A stretch of DNA of 13,439 nucleotides, taken from assembly GCF_014672695.1 (NCBI RefSeq), contig NZ_CP053923.1, positions 520,128 through 533,566 on the forward strand, in the 5' to 3' direction. A model generated the notes under the pieces. The model was not told the DNA's origin. It ran no database searches and worked only from the letters and a program-made list of their open reading frames with translations. Source of the DNA: Defluviicoccus vanus (GTDB taxonomy: Bacteria; Pseudomonadota; Alphaproteobacteria; Rhodospirillales; Defluviicoccaceae). Position 1 is the stretch's first letter. Each line of letters begins with the position of its first letter. This document shows, piece after piece, positions 1 through 8,304 of the stretch. The position numbers and the translations under genes are program-made.

Positions 1-464
1 CGCCTCCGCGCCTTCGATGATCAATGCATCGACGCCATTGCGTACCAGCCGCTTGGCCAGAGCCAGCGAGGGCGCGAAGCAGAGCACTTTGCATCCGCCT
101 TCCTTCAGCAATTTGATCATCGGCGCAGGGGGAACCCCGCCGCCAAGGACCACGTGGCCGACACGAAGATCGAGGCACACACGAGCGAGAGCATCCAACT
201 GTGGATGCATGGTAATCAGGTTCACGCCAAAGGGCTGTGACGTCTGTTGCTGGGTCGCACGAATTTCATCGGCCAGGGCTTCGGGTCCCAGCGAGCCGCC
301 GGCAATCACGCCAAAGCCGCCGGCGTTGGAAATCGCCGCCACCAGGCGGTGCTCCGAGACCCATGACATGGCGCCGCCGAGTATTGCCCAGCGGCAGCCG
401 AGAAAGGCACAGCCCCTTTGCCACAGCCATGCAGCTTGGCTTCTGCGGTTAAAGGTCCATCCAT
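1..464 (-). CDS. Nitronate monooxygenase / 2-nitropropane dioxygenase family flavoprotein, 5' part with frameshift, runs off left edge
   Basis: Members of this family are FMN-dependent TIM-barrel enzymes that oxidise nitronates, or related flavin oxidoreductases. The minus strand from 369 to 1 reads 123 codons without a stop, starting MSWVSEHRLVAAISNAGGFG, followed by VIAGGS. This is the classic N-terminal signature of the family; later come GVNLITMHPQLDAL and VVLGGGVPPAPMIKLLKEGG. The expected residues before MSW (CAFLGCRWAILGGA) are present in the same frame but lack a start. The likely true start is an ATG at 464 in another frame (MDGPLTAEAKLHGCGKG). The two frames join if one G is added to the run of four at 413-416. 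The ATG at 464 lies 4 bp after the lysC stop, which suggests co-transcription. The C-terminal two thirds lie outside the window. The family call is firm; the exact substrate is unknown. If the frameshift is real, translation could start at 369, but the protein would lack its first beta strand. Confidence 0.8.
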
Positions 465-468
465 CTGT

Positions 469-1689
469 TTAGTGGGCGTCGAGCCTGTACGCGGTATGGA
501 GTGCACGAACGGCTAATTCCGTATATGCCTCGTCGATGAGCACGCTGACCTTGATCTCTGACGTTGATATGACCTGGATGTTTATGCCCTTTTCAGCGAG
601 AGTATGAAACATTTTCGAGGCGATGCCTGCATGGCTTCGCATGCCGACGCCGATGACCGATACTTTTACCACGTTTGGATCTGAAAGCAGGCGGGCGTAG
701 GTAATCGTTTCACGACTCGCCTCGATCACCGCCCGCGCCCGCTCCAAATCCGACTTGGAGACGGTGAAGGTGATGTCGGTCGTATCGCCTTCGGCAGAAA
801 TGTTCTGCACGATCATATCCACATTGATGCTGGCGTCGGCGAGCGGACCGAAGATCCCGGCGGCGATGCCCGGTCGATCTGCAACCCTCAAAAGGGTTAT
901 TTTAGCCTCATCACGGCTGTACGTCACACCGCTAACAAGTTCATGTTCCAAAATTTCGTCCTCCCCAACGACGAAAGTTCCCGGGCTGTCATCGAAACTC
1001 GACAGCACCTGCATCCTAACGCCGTACTTCATTGCCAGTTCAACGGCACGGGTTTGCAATACCTTGGCACCCACCGAGGCCATCTCCAGCATTTCCTCGA
1101 AGGTAATCTTTTCCAACTTGCGCGCCCGGCTGACGATGCGCGGGTCGGTGGTGTAAACACCGTCCACGTCGGTGTAGATGTCGCAGCGGTCCGCCTGCAG
1201 TGCCGCCGCGATCGCCACCGCCGTTGTATCGGATCCACCTCGGCCGAGCGTCGTTAGCCGATTGTCACTGCCAATACCTTGGAAACCGGCGATGACCGGC
1301 ACTTCGCCCTGACGCAGCCGCTGATCGAGCGCTTCCCGGTCGATGCCGCTGATCCGCGCCTTGCCGTGGGCGCTGTCGGTATGCAATTGGATCTGCCAGC
1401 CAAGCCAGGAACGCGCCGGAACCCCCAGTTCCTGGAGAGCGATCGCGGTGAGCCCGGCGGTCACCTGCTCACCGGTGGCAACGATGGTGTCGTACTCGCG
1501 CGCATCGTGCAGCGGCGCCATCTTGACGCAATAGTCAACAAGCTGATTGGTGACACCGGCCATTGCCGAAACGACCACGACGACTTCCTCGCCGGCGTCG
1601 TGTGCGTGTTTTACCCGCGCGGCTACAGAGCGGATTCGCTCCAGATCAGCGACCGATGTCCCACCAAATTTCTTCACCACTCGCGTCAT
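469..1689 (-). CDS. lysC: Aspartate kinase
   Basis: This enzyme phosphorylates aspartate to aspartyl-phosphate, the first step toward lysine, threonine, methionine and diaminopimelate. The 406-residue product has the usual length for an alphaproteobacterial monofunctional LysC. The N-terminal MTRVVKKFGGTSVADLERIR carries the kinase KFGGTS motif. GRGGSDTTAVAIAAAL and DIYTDVDGVYTTDPRIV form the rest of the amino-acid-kinase fold (about residues 1-245). Two ACT regulatory domains follow (around VTYSRDEAKITLLRVADRPG and VVKVSVIGVGMRSHAGIA), which in this family bind lysine and/or threonine for feedback inhibition. The frame stays open upstream as far as 2067. I chose the ATG at 1689 because it begins exactly at the conserved N-terminus and has AGGTGAG nine bases before it (1699-1705). 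The gene is divergent from ubiG and followed 4 bp later by the nitronate monooxygenase gene. Confidence 0.96.
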   Translation of the reverse strand: MTRVVKKFGGTSVADLERIRSVAARVKHAHDAGEEVVVVVSAMAGVTNQLVDYCVKMAPLHDAREYDTIVATGEQVTAGLTAIALQELGVPARSWLGWQIQLHTDSAHGKARISGIDREALDQRLRQGEVPVIAGFQGIGSDNRLTTLGRGGSDTTAVAIAAALQADRCDIYTDVDGVYTTDPRIVSRARKLEKITFEEMLEMASVGAKVLQTRAVELAMKYGVRMQVLSSFDDSPGTFVVGEDEILEHELVSGVTYSRDEAKITLLRVADRPGIAAGIFGPLADASINVDMIVQNISAEGDTTDITFTVSKSDLERARAVIEASRETITYARLLSDPNVVKVSVIGVGMRSHAGIASKMFHTLAEKGINIQVISTSEIKVSVLIDEAYTELAVRALHTAYRLDAH

Positions 1690-1827
1690 GCCGAGATGCT
1701 CACCTGCGATTACCGGACGTGCGAAGCCACTCGCCCCAGGTTCGTAGGATCGACGGCATCCGCGCCACGCACGAGCCAGCCAATGCCCGTACACGGCACG
1801 ACCGGTTGCGACTGGCCGAGCATTGCC

Positions 1828-1856
1828 TACATACTGACCGGCGGGCGGGCGTGCAA
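1828..1856 (-). promoter_or_regulatory. Candidate sigma-70 promoter for lysC
   Basis: On the minus strand, TTGCAC (1851-1856) and TATGTA (1828-1833) are separated by exactly 17 bases, close to the housekeeping consensus TTGACA-17-TATAAT. Transcription would begin near 1821 and leave a leader of about 130 bases before the lysC ATG at 1689. This comes from sequence matching only. Confidence 0.45.
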
Positions 1857-1890
1857 GAGTGCGGCGCCAAGCGCCCGCATTGCCTGCCGA

Positions 1891-1916
1891 CGATAAACCA
1901 TCCCGCGATAAACCAT
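1891..1916. repeat. Short direct repeat in the lysC-ubiG divergent gap
   Basis: CGATAAACCAT occurs at 1891-1901 and again at 1906-1916, a 15-bp period, 15-40 bp before the ubiG start. The spacing could suit a dimeric regulator on adjacent faces of the helix, or it may be a small duplication. No known operator matches. The rest of the 241-bp gap (1690-1930) holds the lysC promoter candidate and no gene I can support. Confidence 0.4.
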
Positions 1917-1930
1917 TGGTCCGGTCTGTC

Positions 1931-2701
1931 ATGCCTCTCACCCAAACCGCTGCCGCGGCGGCCCCTGCCGTCTCCACCGTCGCAACCGATGAAATCGATC
2001 GGTTCCGTCGCCTCGCCGCTGAATGGTGGGATCCAGAGGGAATGTATCGCGCCTTGCATCGGCTCAATCCGGTGCGGACGGCCTACATCCGTGATCGCCT
2101 CGTCGACCATTTCGGGCTCGATCCGGCCAGCGAGCAGCCGCTGGCCGGGCTCGCGGTAATCGACATTGGCTGTGGTGGCGGGCTGCTCAGCGAATCGCTC
2201 GCCCGCTTCGGTGCCAGTGTCGTCGCCATCGATGCCGAGGCAGAATCAGTGCGAGTCGCCGAGACGCACGCGCACGACCAGGGCCTCCGCATCGCCTACC
2301 GCTGTGCCGCAGCCGAAGATCTGGTGCGTGAAGGGCTTCGGTTCGACGCCGTCGTGACCATGGAAGTCATCGAGCACGTCGCCGATATGCCGGCCTTCGT
2401 ACATGCCGCCGGCCAACTGCTGCGACCGAACGGTGCACTCATTGTCGCGACGTTGAATCGAACGATCAAGTCCTTGGCCCTGGCGAAGGTCGCTGCCGAG
2501 TATGTGCTGCGCTGGGTACCCCCCGGCACCCATGACTGGCGCAAATTTGTCCGACCGTCCGAACTGGCCGCACGCCTGCGCGCGGAAGGCCTGCACTTGG
2601 CTGACCTCAAGGGCTTCCACTACGATGTGGGCAGGGATGAATGGTCGCTCGGTCGCGACCTTGGCATGAACTACGTCGCATTCGCGACGGGAGGGGCATG
2701 A
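1931..2701 (+). CDS. ubiG: Ubiquinone biosynthesis O-methyltransferase
   Basis: UbiG carries out both O-methylation steps of ubiquinone synthesis using S-adenosylmethionine, at the inner face of the membrane. The 256-residue product has the family N-terminus, EIDRFRRLAAEWWDPEG then LHRLNPVRTAYI. It has the SAM-binding motif I, VIDIGCGGGLLSESLA (about residues 76-91, glycine loop G80-G84), an acidic motif II (VVAIDAEAE) and the UbiG-typical VVTMEVIEHVADMPAFV. THDWRKFVRPSEL lies in the C-terminal half. The ATG at 1931 gives the expected length. The last residues, MNYVAFATGGA, lie in the first unit of a 32-bp tandem repeat, and the stop TGA overlaps an ATG. The original C-terminus may therefore have been changed by the duplication. 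It is divergent from lysC and convergent with the DUF1178 gene. Confidence 0.95.
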   Translation: MPLTQTAAAAAPAVSTVATDEIDRFRRLAAEWWDPEGMYRALHRLNPVRTAYIRDRLVDHFGLDPASEQPLAGLAVIDIGCGGGLLSESLARFGASVVAIDAEAESVRVAETHAHDQGLRIAYRCAAAEDLVREGLRFDAVVTMEVIEHVADMPAFVHAAGQLLRPNGALIVATLNRTIKSLALAKVAAEYVLRWVPPGTHDWRKFVRPSELAARLRAEGLHLADLKGFHYDVGRDEWSLGRDLGMNYVAFATGGA

Positions 2702-2758
2702 ACTACGTCGCACTCGCGACGGGAGGGGCATGAACTACGTCGCGTTCGTCACGGAAAG
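2663..2758 (+). repeat. Three tandem 32-bp repeats at the ubiG 3' end
   Basis: Units lie at 2663-2694, 2695-2726 and 2727-2758, each beginning GGCATGAACTACGTCGC. Units 1 and 2 differ at one base; unit 3 differs from unit 1 at five, mostly near its end. Since 32 is not a multiple of three, each unit shifts the frame. Unit 1 encodes the ubiG C-terminus (MNYVAFATGGA, stop). Unit 2 restarts as MNYVALATGGA, stop. Unit 3 restarts as MNYVAFVTERR, stop at 2765. At each of the two junctions the stop TGA overlaps the next ATG as ATGA. Unit 3 may hold the ancestral end of ubiG. Confidence 0.9.
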
Positions 2759-2764
2759 ACGTTA

Positions 2765-2777
2765 GCCGGACACCGGC
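2765..2777. terminator. Weak hairpin between convergent ubiG and DUF1178 genes
   Basis: GCCGG-ACA-CCGGC forms a perfect 5-bp stem with a 3-base loop in the 23-bp gap between the convergent genes. A second option, GGCGC-CA-GCGCC, overlaps it. There is no T-run on either side, so intrinsic termination is uncertain. Confidence 0.25.
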
Positions 2778-2788
2778 GCCAGCGCCGT

Positions 2789-3239
2789 TCAGCCGTTGCG
2801 GCGGGTAAACCAAGGCAGAGGCTGCACCGTAATTCCCTCTTCGCCGAGCGCTGCCGCTTCTTCGGCGCTCGCCTCGCCGTAGATGTCGCGGGCAACCTGC
2901 TCACCGTAGTGAATGCGCCTCGCCTCTTCGGGAACCGCTCCCCACGTAGTCACAGGACGTCTCGACATGATTGCGCAGCTGGTGGAGTGCTTGCGCGAAT
3001 TCGGCCGGGACGGGTAGCGCCGCCGGCTTGGACTCGTCGCCGGCCTGCGCTTCCTCGCCGTCCGACCGCCGGCGTGATTGCGCCACGTGCATCGCCGTCG
3101 GCGCCTTGACCACGTCGGCATCCGAGCACACCGGACAGCGAATGGTCGACGCGCTGCGCTGTTCATCGAACGCGGCGCCGTCACGGAACCACGCCTCAAA
3201 GCGGTGTCCGGATGCGCAGAAAAGGTCGAAAACGATCAT
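2789..3239 (-). pseudogene. DUF1178 family protein, frameshifted
   Basis: DUF1178 proteins are small (about 140-160 residues), of unknown function, with a cysteine-rich zinc-ribbon-like N-terminus. The first frame starts at the ATG at 3239 and reads MIVFDLFCASGHRFEAWFRD, then RCPVCSDADVVKAP, and reaches ETSCDYVG. Another frame then carries the expected ending PEEARRIHYGEQVARDIYGE, then ASAEEAAALGEEGITVQPLPWF, stopping at 2789. Adding one base to each of two runs (cccc at 2940-2943 and ggg at 2930-2932) would restore VGERFPEEARRIHYGE, which matches the family. The rest of the protein is complete, with family-typical Cys and His residues in FCASGH, CPVC and TSC. It is convergent with ubiG, a common neighbour in alphaproteobacteria. 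As given, the gene is broken, but sequencing error is a strong alternative. Confidence 0.8.
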
Positions 3240-3481
3240 TACCTAGGCGGCCCTGGAGACGAGTGGGTGAGCCGTAGCGGTTGCAGCCGCTGGGTTACGA
3301 GACAGATCCCGACCCCGGCGGATGATTTAGTGGCTGACGAACGACGCGTCCAGATCGATCGGCGCCAGGCTGCTATGTCGCAGTCGCTATCTTCGTGCAG
3401 CATCTTGATTCGAATTGCTTCCGGCGCGGCACAACCCGGACGTCTCGCCTACGGCTATTCCGTCGCGCTGCCCAAGCCCTC

Positions 3482-3487
3482 TATACT
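3482..3487 (+). promoter_or_regulatory. Possible -10 element for maeB
   Basis: TATACT matches the -10 consensus at five of six positions and lies 74 bp before the maeB start. The best -35 candidate at suitable spacing (TTCCGT, 3458-3463) is poor, so the promoter may need an activator or be wrongly placed. Confidence 0.3.
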
Positions 3488-3547
3488 GCAAGGGCAATAG
3501 AAGGGCGTGGCGATTGGCCGCCGCCCGAGGTGCTGGCATTCGTGCAT

Positions 3548-3554
3548 AAGGGAG
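3548..3554 (+). promoter_or_regulatory. Shine-Dalgarno that decides the maeB TTG start
   Basis: AAGGGAG lies seven bases before TTG at 3562. An ATG at 3555 is out of frame with maeB and directly abuts the Shine-Dalgarno, so it should be a poor start. The in-frame start is therefore TTG. Confidence 0.65.
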
Positions 3555-3561
3555 ATGGGCC

Positions 3562-5817
<2,256 letters not shown>

Positions 5818-5833
5818 CCGCAGCGGGCGAGAC

Positions 5834-6204
5834 TTGGCCCATCGGGAAGACGGCGGCGGCGGGCCGCGACCGGACGCCGGGAATCTGTTCGCGGGCCTGC
5901 CCCGCAAGCTCGCCGGCGAGCAGTTCGTGAGACGCTGCTGCAGTTACCGGGAACGCGGATCGAGCGGATCGTCTCGACCGGGCAGACGACACCGGTCGGC
6001 GAATGGTTCGATCAATCCTGGGACGAGTGGGTACTGTTGCTGCGCGGTGGCGCCGAACTGGTGATCGAGGGCGATGCCGCGCCACGGCGGCTGCGCCCCG
6101 GTGACTGGCTGCTGCTTCCGGCGCGCACCCGCCACCGGGTGACCTGGACCGACGAGACGACGCCCACGGTCTGGCTCGCCATCCACATCGGTGAGCCCTG
6201 CTAG
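5834..6204 (+). pseudogene. Small cupin-domain protein, frameshifted
   Basis: The first frame contains GNLFAGLPRKLAGEQFV, a typical beginning for a family of about 110-residue single cupins. A second frame then gives ETLLQLPGTRIERIVSTGQ, FDQSWDEWVLLLRGGAELVI, LRPGDWLLLPARTRHRVTW and PTVWLAIHIGEPC, ending at TAG 6202-6204. The join needs one extra base near 5927-5931 (GTGAG to GTGGAG would do it). The cupin metal-site motifs are only partly typical: DEWVLLLRG, then PGDWLLLPARTRHRV with its histidine. The start is unclear: no ATG exists in frame, and TTG at 5834 is the only candidate before the conserved N-terminus, with a weak GGGCGAG before it. The gene follows maeB by 16 bp on the same strand. 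Function of the subfamily is unknown. Confidence 0.7.
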
Positions 6205-6287
6205 CCGCCGCCTGCGGCAACGCGATAGCGGCGATCGGACGCTCTCGCGTCACACAAGGTTCCCAATCCGCAAATGTCGGTTCTGAC

Positions 6288-6317
6288 TTGCATTTCGTTC
6301 GAACTCGATCCTATATA
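6288..6317 (+). promoter_or_regulatory. Promoter candidate for the MBL-tauE operon, with flanking palindromes
   Basis: TTGCAT (6288-6293) and TATATA (6312-6317) are 18 bases apart, inside an AT-rich island that stands out in this GC-rich window. Two perfect 8-bp palindromes sit here: GTTCGAAC (6297-6304) in the spacer and ATGTACAT (6324-6331) at the expected transcription start. Either could be an operator; related sulfide-responsive operons are controlled by ArsR-type repressors (BigR/SqrR). No regulator gene is in the window, and I could not match a published operator. Confidence 0.5.
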
Positions 6318-6375
6318 AGGAGCATGTACATTAGCATTTTATAATTAACGAACTCCTGCCCAAGGAAGGCAATCG

Positions 6376-7305
6376 GTGCCGATCCCTGACCCTCCGCCTC
6401 CTTCCGCAACTCCAGCCCCCGAAGTCCCCTCGGGAGCGGTCCCTCGGCCAGAGGTCACGGCCTTCTTCGATGAAGAGACGATGACCGTCAGCTACGTGGT
6501 GCGGGATCCGGCGAGCCGCGCCTGTGCCGTCCTCGACTCGGTGCGCGACTACGATCCCGCCTCCGGGCGAACCCGTTACGCCCATGCCGATGCCCTCATC
6601 GCCTATGTCAGGCGCGACCGGTGGGTCGTCGAGTGGATTCTCGAAACCCACGTCCACGCCGACCATCTGACGGCCGCCCCCTACATCCGCAACCGCGTCG
6701 GCGGACAGACCGGCATCGGGGCTCACATCACCACGGTGCAGAAGACATTCGCCGCACTGTTCAACGCCGAGGCGTCGTTCGCCACCGATGGCCGCCAGTT
6801 CGATCAGCTATTCCAGGATGGCGAAACCTTTAGCATCGGCAACTTGCCGGTCACGGTCCTGCATACCCCCGGGCACACCCCGGCGTGCCTGACCTACCTC
6901 ATCGGCGATGCGGCGTTCGTCGGCGATACCCTGTTCATGCCCGACTACGGGACCGCCCGCTGCGATTTCCCCGGCGGTGATGCCTGCCAGCTTTATCGGT
7001 CGATCCGCCGCATCCTGGCGTTGCCGCCGGCCACCCGCCTGTTCCTCTGCCACGATTACAAGGCGGAGGGGCGAAGCGAATACCGCTGGGAAACCACCGT
7101 TGCCGAACAGCAGCGCAGCAACATTCATGTCCACGATGGGATTGGCGAGGAAGAGTTCGTCCGCATGCGCACCACGCGTGATGCCGGGCTCGCCATGCCA
7201 CGGCTGATCCTCCCGTCCGTGCAAATCAACATGCGCGCCGGCAACCTGCCACCGGCAGAGGAAAACGGCGTCTCCTATTTGAAGATCCCGATCGATGCGC
7301 TTTGA
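6376..7305 (+). CDS. Persulfide-dioxygenase-type metallo-beta-lactamase fold protein (ETHE1/Blh-like)
   Basis: Relatives oxidise glutathione persulfide to sulfite with a single iron, detoxifying sulfide in the cytoplasm. The 309-residue product carries the MBL motif THVHADH (H92, H94, D96, H97), HTPGHTPACLTYLIGD (H163, H167), VGDTLFMPDYG (D184) and LFLCHDYKAEG (H226). By homology with human ETHE1 the iron ligands would be H92, H167 and D184. ARCDFPGG after D184 corresponds to the family GRTDFQ-type segment. EVTAFFDEETMTVSYVVRDP is the typical N-terminus. Before it are about 25 residues rich in proline, with no other start codon available. The start is GTG, six bases after AAGGAAGG (6362-6369). 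tauE follows 42 bp later, supporting a sulfur role. A different MBL hydrolase substrate remains possible. Confidence 0.85.
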   Translation: MPIPDPPPPSATPAPEVPSGAVPRPEVTAFFDEETMTVSYVVRDPASRACAVLDSVRDYDPASGRTRYAHADALIAYVRRDRWVVEWILETHVHADHLTAAPYIRNRVGGQTGIGAHITTVQKTFAALFNAEASFATDGRQFDQLFQDGETFSIGNLPVTVLHTPGHTPACLTYLIGDAAFVGDTLFMPDYGTARCDFPGGDACQLYRSIRRILALPPATRLFLCHDYKAEGRSEYRWETTVAEQQRSNIHVHDGIGEEEFVRMRTTRDAGLAMPRLILPSVQINMRAGNLPPAEENGVSYLKIPIDAL

Positions 7306-7347
7306 GCCAAGCAGGCGTGATCTTTCGGCGTTCAAGAAAGGCTGACC

Positions 7348-8139
7348 TTGTTTATCGCGCAAGACGCCCTGTCGATCGGCTGCGGAGCCCTCGTCGGATT
7401 TACCCTCGGCCTGATCGGTGGCGGTGGTTCGGTCCTCGCCGTGCCGCTGCTGGTTTACGTCGTCGGTACCGCCTCGCCACACATCGCCATCGGCACCAGT
7501 GCGGTCGCTGTCGCCACCAGTGCCCTGACGAACCTCGTTGGCCATGCCCGCTCGCACACGGTCAAGTGGCGTTGCGCCGCGGTCTTCGCCGTGGTCGGCG
7601 TCCTGGGCGCGGCGCTGGGGGCGGCTCTCGGCAAAATGGTCGATGGCCAGAAGCTACTGGCGCTGTTCGGCGCCTTGATGATCGTGGTCGCCCTCGCGAT
7701 GCTGCGGCGCCGCAAGGATGGCGGCGATCCTGACGTGCGGCTCGCCGCGGAAAGTGCCCGTCAGTTGCTGCCGGCGCTGGTCGGCACGGCGCTGGTCGTC
7801 GGCGGCCTTTCGGGATTTTTTGGAATCGGGGGCGGCTTCCTTATCGTCCCTGGCCTCGTCGGGGCGACCAACATGCCGCTGATCAATGCGGTCGGCTCAT
7901 CGCTGGTTTCGGTCTCGGCGTTTGGCCTGACAACGGCGATCAGCTATGCGCTTTCCGGCCTCGTCGACTGGCGCATTGCCGGGTTCTTCATCCTCGGCGG
8001 CATTGCCGGCGGTATCGCCGGCATCTGGTTGTCGCAACGCCTCGCCGCGCGCAAGCGAGCCCTGAGCCTCGTCTTTGCTAGTGTCGTGATGATGGTTGGC
8101 GTGTACGTGGTGATCCGCGGTGTCCTCGCCCTGGTTTAG
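7348..8139 (+). CDS. TauE/SafE family anion exporter (probable sulfite exporter)
   Basis: Members are inner-membrane permeases thought to export sulfite, sulfoacetate or related anions. The 263-residue product is almost wholly hydrophobic, with about eight membrane segments in two related halves. Each half opens with a glycine-rich hairpin: GFTLGLIGGGGSVLAVPLLV (about residues 17-36) and GGLSGFFGIGGGFLIVPGLV (about 152-171). The inter-half loop is RRRKDGGDPDVRLAAESARQ. The start is TTG, preceded by AAAGG (7336-7340). It lies 42 bp after the persulfide-dioxygenase-like gene, so the pair would make and remove sulfite. That pairing is seen elsewhere in bacteria; the substrate here is inferred. 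An IS630 remnant begins 12 bp after the stop. Confidence 0.88.
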   Translation: MFIAQDALSIGCGALVGFTLGLIGGGGSVLAVPLLVYVVGTASPHIAIGTSAVAVATSALTNLVGHARSHTVKWRCAAVFAVVGVLGAALGAALGKMVDGQKLLALFGALMIVVALAMLRRRKDGGDPDVRLAAESARQLLPALVGTALVVGGLSGFFGIGGGFLIVPGLVGATNMPLINAVGSSLVSVSAFGLTTAISYALSGLVDWRIAGFFILGGIAGGIAGIWLSQRLAARKRALSLVFASVVMMVGVYVVIRGVLALV

Positions 8140-8151
8140 CGCGTTCGCCGA

Positions 8152-8174
8152 TCAGCTTGGATCGTCACTGGCGG
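8152..8174 (-). pseudogene. C-terminal tail of an IS630-type transposase remnant, cut off by IS copy 1
   Basis: Read on the minus strand and joined across IS copy 1 to the sequence at 9756 and above, this short piece completes a frame ending NDFLAASDDPS and a TGA at 8152-8154. IS630-family transposases typically end in an ECxNYFxxAGY-like tail. The join is exact once the IS and one CTAG are removed. Confidence 0.55.
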
Positions 8175-8304
8175 CTAGCAGCCTGTCGGACTTGCGTCTC
8201 GGGCGTCGCCGGACCTGCGTAGGGATCGGTGCGTCGGCGCCTCTGTCAGCGCCATTTTGGGCGGTGCGGTCGCGCTGGCGCGCCTGCGGAACTGGCCGCG
8301 CAGG

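Larger units (their letters stand above)
3240..3561. other. Intergenic stretch between divergent DUF1178 and maeB genes
   Basis: I see no supportable gene or RNA in these 322 bases. Reading frames across it have no recognisable motifs. It holds a possible maeB promoter near its right end and the maeB Shine-Dalgarno. Confidence 0.6.

Noticed and set aside
413..420. Programmed -1 frameshifting at AAAGGGG in the nitronate monooxygenase gene
   Set aside because: The sequence is not in the X-XXY-YYZ phase needed for the standard slippery site, and neighbouring genes show similar G/C-run defects that suggest error.
17..472. Long plus-strand frame opposite the nitronate monooxygenase gene
   Set aside because: It has no recognisable motif, and the minus strand here carries a clear family signature. 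It is an antisense shadow typical of GC-rich DNA.
1690..2067. N-terminal extension of lysC (the frame is open to 2067)
   Set aside because: It would overlap ubiG, has no homology I recognise, and the conserved kinase N-terminus begins at 1689 with a good Shine-Dalgarno.
3240..3561. tRNA, small RNA or small protein in the gap before maeB
   Set aside because: I found no cloverleaf, no terminator hairpin with a T-run, and no frame with both a ribosome site and recognisable content.
6318..6341. Six-codon leader peptide (MYISIL) after AAGGAG in the MBL upstream region
   Set aside because: Only one base separates AAGGAG from the ATG, and the expected transcription start is at about 6324, so it is unlikely to be translated.
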